From the NCBI GenBank assembly GCA_018398765.1, contig JAHBMJ010005483.1, forward strand, positions 58,046 to 122,045: a DNA stretch of 64,000 nucleotides. Reading direction: 5' to 3'. This DNA is from Chromera velia. Lineage: Eukaryota; Sar; Chromeraceae. Every line of letters starts with the position of its first letter. The stretch's first letter is position 1. The position numbers and the translations under genes are program-made. Below the pieces are notes generated by a model, which made no database searches, had not been told where the DNA came from, and worked only from the letters and a program-made list of their open reading frames with translations. Shown here piece by piece: positions 23,201 through 33,660 of this stretch.

Positions 23201-26200
23201 TTCATGGACGACCGAGGAGAGAGAATGCCCCCCCACCCTATGCCTCCCGGTTCTGGTCCCGGCTCAGGTTACTATGACTATGACCGAATGGACCCCCGAG
23301 ACAGAGACAGCAGGGACAGGGATAGGGAAAGAGATCGGTATGATCCTGTTCGGTCAAGTGGGGAGAGGGAGAGCATGCGGGGGGAGGGGGGATTGAGAGA
23401 GAGAGATCGAGGACCAGGCCCTCAACAGGGATCTGATCGTGATCGTGGTCCTCCTCCTCAAATGCGCAGACGTCAGTCAGACAGTCGGCACATCCTTTCC
23501 ATCTTTGTACTAAACTATGGTTTGTTGCATGACTTCACAGAGTGCCTTCCAATGTCTGTTTGTTTGTTGTTGCATTGCCTGGACGGAATTTTCGGGTGCA
23601 TGGGTGCGACAGAGGTCCTTTCTTCCACCCCTCTTCCTCCTTTACTGCACATTTCTTGCGACTCAACTCGCCCCTCGGGTTGTTCACTGAATCTGTTTGC
23701 ACCCTTCCTTTTTTTCTTTCACTTCTGTGTCTGCAGAAGGCGAGCCCGTCGAGCCCTTCCATGACGGCCCAGGAGGACCCCGGCACATGCCCTATGGACC
23801 TCCTGGGGGCGCAGGGGGCCCTCCAAGGGGTCCAGGCCCGGGCCCAGGCGGTGACCGTGAGAGGGACAGAGAGTACAGAGAGTCCGGCCCCCCCCCAGGG
23901 CCCCAAATGGTCAGCAGAGGGGGGGACCCGCGCTTCCGAGAAGGCCCTTCCCCCCACATCATGCCTCAGAGTCAGCAGCAGTCCGGCCGGGGCCCTCCCC
24001 CTCACTCGGGCCAACAGGGGGGCCCACCCTCCTCGGGACCCACTCGCCCTGTGCCCCGGCTTGAAAGGAAAGACTCCGAGGCCTCGCGGTCGAACCCTGC
24101 CTCGTCTGCACAGGTGACGCCTCTGCCAAGTCGCCAGCAGGGTATGCGGAGGGACGGCGGGGGTGATGCGAAGTCGAGTCCAAGATCTACAGGGTCCGCC
24201 CACTCTCATAACCTCCCTCCTCCGCTACCTGCGTCTTCGCCTCTGCCCCTTACAGGCGGTGGTGGCGGTGGACGGCCCATGCCCGAGAAGGAAAGGGGCC
24301 AGATGCCGAGGGGGCAGCCTGCTTCTTCCCCGTCTCCCCCTCCAGGTGGTGACGCTGCGAGTCGCACCACCCCGACAGCAGAGCCGAAGTCTCGACCTCA
24401 AAAGAAGATCCTCGGCCTTTCTCTCCAGATGAAGCAGATCCACACTCATCTTGGAGGCGGCAGTGGAGCAAAGGGGGGTGCAGGTGGGCGACAGTCAGCA
24501 GGGGGGAAGGAAAAGGAAAGGGATTCCGACAAAGGCACTGTGGGGGGAAGAGAGAGGCTAGGATCGGGTGGCGGCGGGGGGATGTTGGGTGAGTCGGTCA
24601 GGTCTCCTGCGGAGTCGCCCAAGCTGGGTCCGTCTCGTCCGAGTGAGGCGCCGCCACAAGATGTGATACCAACTCTTTCCTCCTCTTCCACAGTCCCCCC
24701 CGGTCCCCTTCCGCCTTCCTCCTCCCATCAGCAGACCCCTGCCTTCACACCCCCGAGGCGCGGGGAGAAGGAGAGGAACGTGCCAGCTGACCAATTCACT
24801 CCAACAATGGTGGATATGGAAAGGGAGGGGCGAGGGTTTGCAGAAGAAAGAGAAAGAGGAGGGGAGAGGGAGTTTGCCCACCCACCTCCTCATTCTCAAT
24901 CCCATTCTTATGGTCGGGAGAGAGAGAGGGATTTTGAGGGTCATGAGCCTTCTTCTTCCTCTTCATTCTCTCAATATGAAAGAGAAAGGGAAAGGGACAC
25001 GGGGGGGGGATCAGGTCCGCATCCGAATCAGCCAAGGGGGTGGGGGGGCAGAGATAGAGACCGTGAAGGTCCTCGCGGGGGCCACGGTCCGTCTTCGTTT
25101 TCTCCACACGACAGGGGAGGAGACGGGCCCCCCCACCCTGGGCCCTTCAGAGGGCCCCCCCGTGGAGATCGAGAGAGGGACCAGCAAGAAGAGTGGGGGG
25201 GAGGGGCACCCCGGGGTCCTCAGAGAGGAGGAGACCCGCCTCCCCAGTCTCAGTCTCAGTTTCAAACTGGGGGGCCGACCTTTGTCAAACGACAAGAAAA
25301 AGGAGAAGGAGGGGGGAAGGGGGGTCGGGGGAATCAATCTGCGCTTCCAGAACGCCAACAGTTCAACGGTCCACCACCTTCTCAACAAAGGGCACAGAAG
25401 CAGCCTCACGGAAAAGAGGACGGTCGGCCTTTCCAGAGAGAAAGGGAAAATCGGGAAGGTGGCAAAGGCCCGGGTCCCACTGGGCCAATGCCGCGTCCAG
25501 GTTCGCCCCCGGAGAGGCCGCGTGAGGAAAAGGACACGCGTGAGGAAACGACTGCTTCTTCTGCCCAGGCTGCACAACCCCACCAGGGGGAAAGGGAAAA
25601 AGCTCAGGCTCATCTGGCCCCCAGTAACAGTAACAATCCATCTTCTTCTCACCCCCCCAACAGTAACGTCTCTAGAGACCGGCCGGCAGGAGATGGAGCA
25701 GGAGGAGCACAGGGGGAAGAGAGCAAGCGCCCCCAGCCGTCTCCTCCCTCTCAGCCTGCTGCTGTCAATGCAACACCAACCGCCGACTCTGCTGCCGCCC
25801 CTTCTGCATCATCATCTTCTTCTGGAACGCCCAAGCCTGTGCGCACTCCTGCTGGACGCCCCCCTGCCGAATCCAACGTTCGCTCTTCACCCCCTCCCTC
25901 CGCCACACCCGCACCATCCACTCCCACTCACGCAGCTCCACTTGACTCCACCACTTCTGCGTCAGCCGAACAGTCGTGCGACAAGGAAAAGGTCACGCCT
26001 AGCCCCACTGGCGCCCCCGCAAACGCCCGACCCGGAGCCGCAAAGGGCAGGGGAGGTATGGGGGGTCGTCTTTTCCAGATGGCTCTGGGGCCAAATCTCA
26101 AAAAGACTTCCCGTGCTTCCGGATCGGTCGCTTCTCAAGCGTCTCCCGCACCTTCCCCGCCAGCTCAGTCGCCAACTCCCGGCTCAGGACCAGGCGCCCG

Positions 26201-26321
26201 TCTCGGTTCGGAGTCTCCCGCGGTTCCCGACNGGGGGGGGGGGGCGGATGCATCGAAGGAAAAGGTGGCGAAGTTGGCGCCTGTGGGTGACGGTGGTGGT
26301 CAAAAAGAGTCCCCGTCGTAG
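13239..26321 (+). CDS. Giant non-canonical poly(A)/terminal uridylyl polymerase with ~3,000-residue disordered tail
   Basis: The product should add A or U residues to RNA 3' ends (Cid1/Trf4/TUTase class). Exons: 13239-14205, 14505-14980, 15376-16292, 16654-17149, 17489-23471, 23737-26321; phases 1,0,2,0,1 all match, giving 3,807 residues. Residues 183-199 carry the nucleotidyltransferase motif GSTAYDVD...SDLDIVI with catalytic D195 and D197; D264 in VVLDISC is the likely third. LMKHWVRVRRLP and GGLPSICWMLLA match the central domain. Residues ~437-481 (LEDPSQNRIAPGDI...ARNLL) match the PAP-associated domain. The rest is low complexity: Glu/Gly-rich (exon 3), Ser run and acidic (exon 4), then Gly/Pro/Gln-rich and finally Arg-Asp/Arg-Glu repeats (exon 5), with Pro/Ser-rich sequence last. 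The weak join is exon 4 to 5. If that intron is retained, the first gene stops at 17236; but exon 5's well-formed start (EASEISRFFELERIAQ) has no nearby upstream ATG. One undetermined base (26232) beside a G run leaves the last ~30 codons uncertain. Confidence 0.75.
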
Positions 26322-27974
26322 ACTCGTTCTCTCGTGTCCATTCCCCCTCTTTGATTCCTTCTCTCTTCTTTCTCTTTCGCTCGCTCTGATCTGTTGAGTG
26401 AATTTTTCTGTACGATGGGGGGGATTCGGGTCTGTAGTCCGTCCGTTCGTTTTCTGGCTGGGAAGCAACTTGTCTGAATTGATTGTCTTCTTTCCTTGTT
26501 CTGTTGCATTCCTGGACTGTCCTCTCAACTCGTCCGTTTGTCTGTCTGTCTGTCTTTTTTGCCGGGTAGAGGGGGGCGGGGGGGTCTCTGGGCCTCTTTT
26601 TGGCCTGCATGGTGTGTCTCTCGCGTGAAAGCAAAGCTTTCGCGTATGTGTGAGTGAGGGTGTTGGGGGGGGAGGGGGGGTTAGGCGGAGTAGATGGTTG
26701 TGAGAAGCAGAGGCGCGTGTGTTTGTGAGGCGTGAAGTGCAGTAAAAAAAAAAAGAGAAACAAAAGGGGAAGTGCATTTTTGTAGAAATTTGGAAGGTCC
26801 ATTTCAGTCAGCGTAGTCCTTATTGCTTGATGGGGGCATCTTGGTATCAAGCGAGCTGTGTCACTCAGCAGTGTCGGTGCGCACATTTTAAAAACAAAAA
26901 CGTACAATATGATTGTGCAGATGTTCGTGTGCCTCTCTCCGTTTTTCTCTCCTCCTTCTTAGTTGTCTCCCTGCTTGCCTGTTACAGAGACGGTAAGCAG
27001 GGGCGATGTTGAAGAAGAAGACTCAAGAGAGGGGTGGTGCGAAGAGGGAGATAAAGGAGAGAAAGGGGGAGAGGCTGTTAGTACCTTTTTTTCTTTCCTC
27101 CCTGTTCACCCATCTGTTTTTTGCTTCCTTCTTTTCTTCCCCCCTCGCCCCATCGTGTCTGTCAAGGGGGTTGTTTTCCTTCTTTTTTTTTTTTCTCTCT
27201 CTCTGTCTGGCCTACAGCTCTCGCGGCGTTTTTGTTCCCCCCCCCCATCGCAAAACACTCGAGCGTTGCCCCCTTCCCTTTTCCTTTCTCGTTCTGTTGA
27301 CTGAGTCGGGGGTATTCGACCGGGTCGAAGGGGACCAAGTGTTTTTGCTTTTTCTGTCGTTTTGTGGGGTCTGTCAGTGATCGTTTGGAGACAAAAAGGG
27401 GGAGTGGGGGATGAGAAAGAGATGAGGGAGGCGAGGAGGGAGCAAAAAAATGCACGCGCATGAAGGAGAGGCATCGAACCGGAGTGGGTGCTCTCTCTCT
27501 CGTGCTGACTGTATAGAAAAATAAAGAAGTGACTGATCTGAAAACGCAAATTGTAGAGGTGTTTTAAATGCCTCCAGAGATTCCACCGCAAGTTTGTTTG
27601 TTGTGTCCAATTTCCTGTCTGATCTTCGAATTTCAATTCAACGATTCTTCGTTTTGTTCCTTCCTTCGTTCGTTCATTTGTCATCAAATCACTGTGGCTG
27701 TCGAGAAAGGTTGGTTCACTTCTTCCTGCACGCGTTGCTTCCGTCTCAGGGCCGAGGTCAAGAGAGAAACCAAACAAGCGAACAATTTGTATGGTTTTTC
27801 GTCTGAAGGTTGCTTGGGTGGTACTGGTTCTTTGAACGGAGGCAGGTTGGCAGACTGATAGAACAGATAGAAAGAATTAGATCACATCACGTTCTTTCCC
27901 CAAGCTCCCTCCTTTCTGTCTTTTATTTGTATTTTTTCCTTCTCTTCTCTTTTCATTGAAATGACTTGCGCACT

Positions 27975-28006
<32 letters not shown>
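26322..28006. other. 3' flank of the giant gene; no gene seen
   Basis: This is presumably the 3' untranslated region followed by intergenic DNA. It contains a TCTG run (about 26535-26550), G- and T-homopolymers, and a CT dinucleotide run entering the gap. Short Ser/Phe- or Lys/Glu-rich frames follow the base composition and show no family similarity. Confidence 0.55.
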
Positions 28007-29000
28007 NNNNNNNNNNNNNNNNNNNNNNNNNNNNNNNNNNNNNNNNNNNNNNNNNNNNNNNNNNNNNNNNNNNNNNNNNNNNNNNNNNNNNNNNNNNNNN
28101 NNNNNNNNNNNNNNNNNNNNNNNNNNNNNNNNNNNNNNNNNNNNNNNNNNNNNNNNNNNNNNNNNNNNNNNNNNNNNNNNNNNNNNNNNNNNNNNNNNNN
28201 NNNNNNNNNNNNNNNNNNNNNNNNNNNNNNNNNNNNNNNNNNNNNNNNNNNNNNNNNNNNNNNNNNNNNNNNNNNNNNNNNNNNNNNNNNNNNNNNNNNN
28301 NNNNNNNNNNNNNNNNNNNNNNNNNNNNNNNNNNNNNNNNNNNNNNNNNNNNNNNNNNNNNNNNNNNNNNNNNNNNNNNNNNNNNNNNNNNNNNNNNNNN
28401 NNNNNNNNNNNNNNNNNNNNNNNNNNNNNNNNNNNNNNNNNNNNNNNNNNNNNNNNNNNNNNNNNNNNNNNNNNNNNNNNNNNNNNNNNNNNNNNNNNNN
28501 NNNNNNNNNNNNNNNNNNNNNNNNNNNNNNNNNNNNNNNNNNNNNNNNNNNNNNNNNNNNNNNNNNNNNNNNNNNNNNNNNNNNNNNNNNNNNNNNNNNN
28601 NNNNNNNNNNNNNNNNNNNNNNNNNNNNNNNNNNNNNNNNNNNNNNNNNNNNNNNNNNNNNNNNNNNNNNNNNNNNNNNNNNNNNNNNNNNNNNNNNNNN
28701 NNNNNNNNNNNNNNNNNNNNNNNNNNNNNNNNNNNNNNNNNNNNNNNNNNNNNNNNNNNNNNNNNNNNNNNNNNNNNNNNNNNNNNNNNNNNNNNNNNNN
28801 NNNNNNNNNNNNNNNNNNNNNNNNNNNNNNNNNNNNNNNNNNNNNNNNNNNNNNNNNNNNNNNNNNNNNNNNNNNNNNNNNNNNNNNNNNNNNNNNNNNN
28901 NNNNNNNNNNNNNNNNNNNNNNNNNNNNNNNNNNNNNNNNNNNNNNNNNNNNNNNNNNNNNNNNNNNNNNNNNNNNNNNNNNNNNNNNNNNNNNNNNNNN
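28007..29000. other. Assembly gap (994 N)
   Basis: The gap is flanked on the left by a CT dinucleotide run and on the right by seven G. The 378-, 357- and 361-codon frames across it are meaningless. Single Ns also occur at 26232, 29969 and 60738-60739, each beside a G homopolymer. Confidence 0.99.
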
Positions 29001-30370
29001 GGGGGGGATTCTCCGCACGACTTTGACTTTATAATTCGACTGTCACTGTGAAGAAGAAAAAAAATCAGGAAATGTGCAGATGTGCTTTTTAAAAAAAGTC
29101 AGTCACTGTAAAGTTCTTCAAAATAGAGAGCGAACATAGTCGTTCAGCATTGAGGTGTTCGCGTCAGCACATGCGTGCACATATTTATGGGGAGGGAGGA
29201 ATTAGTGAGGGAGAGAACGAAAGCTGTTCAATTCAGGCCACAGCAGAATGAATTAAGGGGATGGGTAATGAAGGCTGAACGACGTTTGTCGTCTAATGTC
29301 TGACTGGGACCAATAAAAATATGAAAAGAAGTTTTAAAAGAGTTCAAAAACTATTAAAAGCTCTTTGAAAGCGTCAAAAAATGAAGTCAAACTTTGTTAT
29401 ACATGCAGTCTTTAAATCTAGCTTTAAATGTATGTGAAACAAAGTTGAACGTTAGAATCAGGTATCTAAATATTGTTGTATCAAATTCCTGTATCCTAGT
29501 CTGTATTATAGTACTCAACCTGGTACTCAACTTGGTGTTAATATAACAGTGTAAACAATAATACAGTTATCATAGAGGATCTAGATCATGATTGGAAACT
29601 TGAATACAAAAAAGTAAGAAAAACTGACAGACGTAATGTCTAATAAATTTAAAAAATTGAACTATACAGTTCAAACTTTAAAAGTTTAGTCAAAAGTATC
29701 AATATATCCATATTTAATTCATAACACTGTGGTCATGCTAGGGGGCTCTAGAGGGGGCTATGTAAAAATTTATTTGAATATCAGTGGCATGCATGCAAAC
29801 GGGCTCATAGGGGTGTGTGTGGGGTCTTTGCGTGCCATTGAAACAAAAATAACCGTTCTTTTCCACTATCAAAACACATTTTTAAGTTTAAAAAAACTGG
29901 GTTTTCAATTTTTTTTAGGAGGGTTGCGCGTGCCGCTGTAGTAGAAGGTAGGGGGGGGGGGCCGGGGGNCGGGGGGGAGGGGTCTTGCGACTCTTGCCTA
30001 CCACAGTGCCACTGATAGTGGCTACTGACACTGAAATGAATTTTTAAATGGCCCCTATAGATAACATGCTAGCTAGTGCGTCATACCTCGTATTATACAA
30101 TGGCGGTAGAATAGAACTAGGCTTAATTATATACGACAATCTCTTGTATGAATATGGGCTGCTGGGAGCACGGCTCCACTCTAGCAAAGCCAACTTCATT
30201 CATTCATTCATTCATTCATAAAGTATTTCACTGTTTTAGTGTTCGCAGACAGCTAGTAGGCAGGCCGCAGGTCCATAGGTGGGCTTCTTCAGTCATAGCA
30301 CATGCAAAACGTCCACTTGAAAAGGCGCCGTTAAATTCATGGATCGATCATATATACAATTGTATATTTA
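29001..30370. other. AT-rich DNA; no gene seen
   Basis: A low-complexity G-rich block lies at 29951-29980. The remainder is AT-rich without recognisable coding sequence. Confidence 0.6.
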
Positions 30371-30640
30371 ATCGAAGTAACTCAAGTCAGACTGTCTGTC
30401 TGTTTGTCTGTATCTTGTTTGTGCTAGTGTTTATGTCTTATGTGGTGCAGAGAGGAGGTGAAGAAAGAGAGGAAGCCCTAAAAGAAGCCCTAGCCTGCCT
30501 CTCTGCTTGGCCTCTTGATGATCGATCGAAGGGCTACATGTATAGTAACATATATATAGGAACTTAAATTCCTGTTCTTTCCCGGGAGACTTTGCATCGC
30601 TTCATGATCACTATCATTTGGCATTGCCACAGTCCGCCTA
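30371..30640 (+). repeat. Inverted duplication, copy 1 segment A
   Basis: This segment is similar, in reverse complement, to 31813-32030. Shared landmarks are ATCGAAGT-ACTCAAGT, GGTGCAGAGAGGAGGTGAAG, CTTGATGATCGATCG, AGGAACTTAAATTCCTGTTC and TTTGGCATTGCCACAGTCCG. Identity by eye is about 80-85%, with small indels. Confidence 0.8.
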
Positions 30641-30680
30641 TCAGTGTGTGGCCCGAGATAAAAGGAATTAAGGGATCGAG

Positions 30681-30938
30681 TTAACTTTTAGGCCCTGCAC
30701 TAACTAAATGAAAAAAGAAAGAAAAAAAAAGTTTTACTAGTTTTTATTTTTTTTTTAAATTTATCGATCCACTAAACAACAGTTGTTTTTCATGTAACGC
30801 TCTCTGCAACACTCATACAACACTTGAACAACACTTGTTTGTCTAGTTCAGGGGGTGATAAATAAAAAAAAAAAAGATTTAAAAAAAAGTTTTGTTAGTT
30901 TTTTTTTTCTTTTATTTATAGTGCATGGCCTAGGTTAA
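30681..30938. mobile_element. piggyBac-like MITE, 250 bp, TTAA target-site duplication
   Basis: The element spans 30685-30934 between two TTAA copies (30681-30684 and 30935-30938). The left end reads CTTTTAGGCCCTGCACTAAC and the right end, reverse-complemented, CCTAGGCCATGCACTAT; both run into A-rich sequence. No transposase is present. The related copy of this region (32093-32200, inverted) lacks the insertion and has TTGA at the matching position, which serves as an empty site. Confidence 0.75.
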
Positions 30939-30941
30939 CTT

Positions 30942-31045
30942 AATTCTAAAACTGAAGCGGTTTCTTTGTCTTCTTTCTGTGCGTTGTCTGATTGGCTTAG
31001 TAAGGTTGAGTGCTAGTAAGGTCCCGATTATATAGGCCCAAACGG
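30942..31045 (+). repeat. Inverted duplication, copy 1 segment B
   Basis: It matches the reverse complement of 32093-32190. Shared landmarks are TTCT-AAACTGAA, TGTGCGTTGTCTGAT-GGCT and GGTCCCGATTATA. It begins immediately to the right of the TTAA-flanked MITE. Confidence 0.75.
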
Positions 31046-31601
31046 AGTTAAACCCCCCAATTGGACATTCGAATTCCCCCAATTACTCCATCCCAAATGT
31101 GATAGGATTAAGCTGCAATGAATTTTTCCGTATATGATGTTAAATATACCGCATTTTTTTCAAAGTTTTTCAATGTGGCTTCTTAGGTACGTCTGATACG
31201 ATATATTAAACGACCGGCATCATTCGGCGGCATGAAAAATCCATAAACAAAATTACGACATGAAATGAAGTCAGAAATGAAGTCGAAGGGGGGAGAGGAA
31301 GAATGAATGCACAGCAAATCGAAAGATCGGAAGGAGAACTCATCTAGGAACTCATGTACCGAGTACCGCCCCTCTGTCTGCACTCCATCTGGCAAGTCAT
31401 CTGCGTTCACTCTAGCGTGCCCACTCTCCCTGTTGATCAGTCCCATGCTCCCATCTAGGCTCCCACCGAAGATCCATGATCGGACCACTTCAGAGACCCC
31501 CCTACACCCCTGAAATAACCCGTCCAATATTCGAATCTTGATTTGTATCTGCCCGGTCTCTCGTGCATCTGCTTCTCCCTTCCTCTTTCCCTTCTTTCCA
31601 G

Positions 31602-31805
31602 AGCCAAAAAGACGGTCCGACTTCTGGGAATGTGCCAACGTTGAAGGTGAAAGAGAAAGACGATGCCGATGAAAACCGCACACTGACAGCTTTTCACTCT
31701 CCGTGGAGCAAAAGCCGAGTCGAGTCTCAGAATGACCTCGGCCCTCCGGAAAAAAAGAAAACAAGCCTGAAGTCCGGACATCGACAAGCCTTCCAAAGTC
31801 TTTAG
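31602..31805 (+). CDS. Candidate terminal exon, unknown protein
   Basis: A pyrimidine tract and AG acceptor (31600-31601) precede an open frame starting SQKDGPTSGNVPTLKVKEKD and ending RQAFQSL. It is polar, Lys/Ser-rich and unrecognised. The opposite strand carries a competing 244-codon frame (31183-31917), also unrecognised. I cannot find partner exons, so this is only a candidate. Confidence 0.25.
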   Translation, partial: SQKDGPTSGNVPTLKVKEKDDADENRTLTAFHSPWSKSRVESQNDLGPPEKKKTSLKSGHRQAFQSL

Positions 31806-31812
31806 AACTTCC

Positions 31813-32190
31813 ACAGGCGGACTGTGGCAATGCCAAATGATAGTGAAGCGACGGAAGGAACAGGAATTTAAGTTCCTGTATACATGTATGCATGTAGCTC
31901 TTCCGATCGATCATCAAGAGGCCAAGCAGGGAGGCAGGCTAGGGCTTCGTCTCTTTCTTCACCTCCTCTCTGCACCTCACAAGACACAGACGGAAAGACG
32001 GACAGACAGTCTCACTTGAGTCACTTCGATCGAACAGCCTGCCAGCGTCCCAAGCACTTTGTCACAAGGGCAATGAGATTCCAAGAAAGGAGGGGCTTTG
32101 AGCCTATAATCGGGACCCTAGCCGATCAGACAACGCACAGGAAGGAGGACAAACAAACTCGTTCAGTTTCAAAATCAACTTCCCCTCCTT
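31813..32190 (-). repeat. Inverted duplication, copy 2 (segments A' and B', permuted)
   Basis: 31813-32030 is the inverse of 30371-30640 and 32093-32190 is the inverse of 30942-31045. On the reverse strand the order is B' then A', whereas copy 1 is A then B, so the two copies are circularly permuted relative to each other. The 62 bp between B' and A' have no counterpart in copy 1. Confidence 0.75.
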
Positions 32191-33001
32191 TGCCTTGGGC
32201 CGCAACAGTTCCTCTGCAGTGAAGAACTTACTTTTCTGTCTGATTCAGAAGGGCGAATTGAAGACTCACTCATTCTTTTACCCCCCTGACACACCCTCGC
32301 TGTTCAGCAGTTGATCTCCCTGAGAAAAAGTGGAGTGTCTCGATCTCCTTTTCCATTTTCTCACTCAACCCCTTCATTTATCAACCCTCCCTCTCATCCG
32401 TCATTCTCTTTTGCCATGTCTTTCTTTCTTGCCGGAACAGAGAAGCTCTCTCTATGCACATTGCATGCACACAGTGGGGGTTCAGGGCTACAGTCGGTCG
32501 GGTCGGTCCTCAGGAGTCTGGCAGGCAGGTCAAAGCTGCGTTGCATGCCTCCCCGCACTAGCTCGGCAGAGGAGAAGAAGAAGTGATCGAACAGTTAGGG
32601 TGACGACTATGCTCAGTGCCAGGGAAGCACTACGAAGCTTCTAAGCAAGCATCGTCGGGAGAACTTTTCTCTTTTGTCTGACAACTCTCCAACGCACCCA
32701 CCCGCACCGCCCCCCCTCTTTCTCTGACATGCAATGCGACAGTCCGGGTCTGCCCACCTTTTGTGGTGCGACTACGTCCCTTGATCGGGATCTGAGCAAG
32801 AGGATGCTATGCATACATGGGACTGAGTGGCTCTACCGACATCAGCCCTTTTTCCTCCCTAGCTTTTCCACGCAACTTCTCTTTCTCTATATACAAAAAC
32901 TGACCCACTTTGCCCGGCTGAGGAAAATCAGAACCCTCCAACCAACCAACTAACCTACCAACCCTTTTTTGTGCCCCCTGTGTCCTCTGCGCCCCCTGCA
33001 G

Positions 33002-33331
33002 GGATTCCAACAGAGCAATCCGGAGTACTGGATGGGTCTCTTTCTGACGAATCAACACACCGACTTCATTTCCGGTTTGAATGATTTAGCCTGCTCCCTT
33101 GTTAGTGCATTTCAGAAGGGCCCTATGCATACGCCTCTGCAAGAGAGTGCCCCCTGCGGAAAAGAGCCGCCCCCTCCCAGCAGGGATCATCCAGCTGGAA
33201 GGAATGGAAAAAGCCTCGACCGAAAGAAAAAAGTCCACCACACCGATCCACACCACACAAGCAGTCGACCAGAGGCCTACCACGGGACTACAACAAACAG
33301 CGAACGAGGGGCATCATGGTGGAATACATGA
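33002..33331 (+). CDS. Candidate exon, unknown protein
   Basis: A pyrimidine-rich tract ending CCCCCTGCAG precedes a frame beginning GFQQSNPEYWMGLFLTNQHT and continuing DFISGLNDLACSLVSAFQKG, then a Pro/His-rich end stopping at 33331. The first 40 residues look like folded protein, but I recognise no family and can attach no other exon. Confidence 0.3.
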   Translation, partial: GFQQSNPEYWMGLFLTNQHTDFISGLNDLACSLVSAFQKGPMHTPLQESAPCGKEPPPPSRDHPAGRNGKSLDRKKKVHHTDPHHTSSRPEAYHGTTTNSERGASWWNT

Positions 33332-33399
33332 TGTGGTGAAAGAAAGAAACTGAAGAGGAAGCGAGGGAGAGTGTAGGGAGGGAATCGAATCGAGGTTGA

Positions 33400-33401
33400 G
33401 A

Positions 33402-33460
<59 letters not shown>
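33400..33460. repeat. GA dinucleotide run
   Basis: Nearly uninterrupted GA repeats of about 55 bp. They generate Arg-Glu frames on plus and Leu-Ser frames on minus that are not genes. Confidence 0.9.
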
Positions 33461-33461
<1 letters not shown>

Positions 33462-33486
33462 TGGAAAGCGCAATCGAAACAACCGA

Positions 33487-33628
33487 CCCCCCCCAGGTCG
33501 TCGTTCCCCCGATGCAAACCCACTCTGGAGGCTCTCTCCAAAAGCCGTACACCGGACACAAACTTCGGGTGGTCATTGCGGCCCAGGCGCAGGAGAGCCT
33601 TGAGCGAGCCGGACGATTCCTCGCATTA
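33487..33628 (+). repeat. Dispersed repeat copy 1 (partner at 57375-57513)
   Basis: Both copies share GGCTCTCTCCAAAAGCCG-like, AAACTT-GGGTG, TCATTGCGGCCCAGGCG and AGGAGAGCCTTGA blocks in the same order and orientation, about 80-85% identical over 110-140 bp. Neither copy has a recognisable coding product, so this is probably a fragment of an interspersed element of unknown type. Confidence 0.7.
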
Positions 33629-33660
33629 GATGAGCGTCAATGCCGTGAGGAATTTGTGAC

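Noticed and set aside
15029-26300. Many long minus-strand frames opposite the giant polymerase (up to 353 codons)
   Set aside because: They are Pro/Ser/Leu-rich shadows produced by the biased plus-strand codons and show no family similarity.
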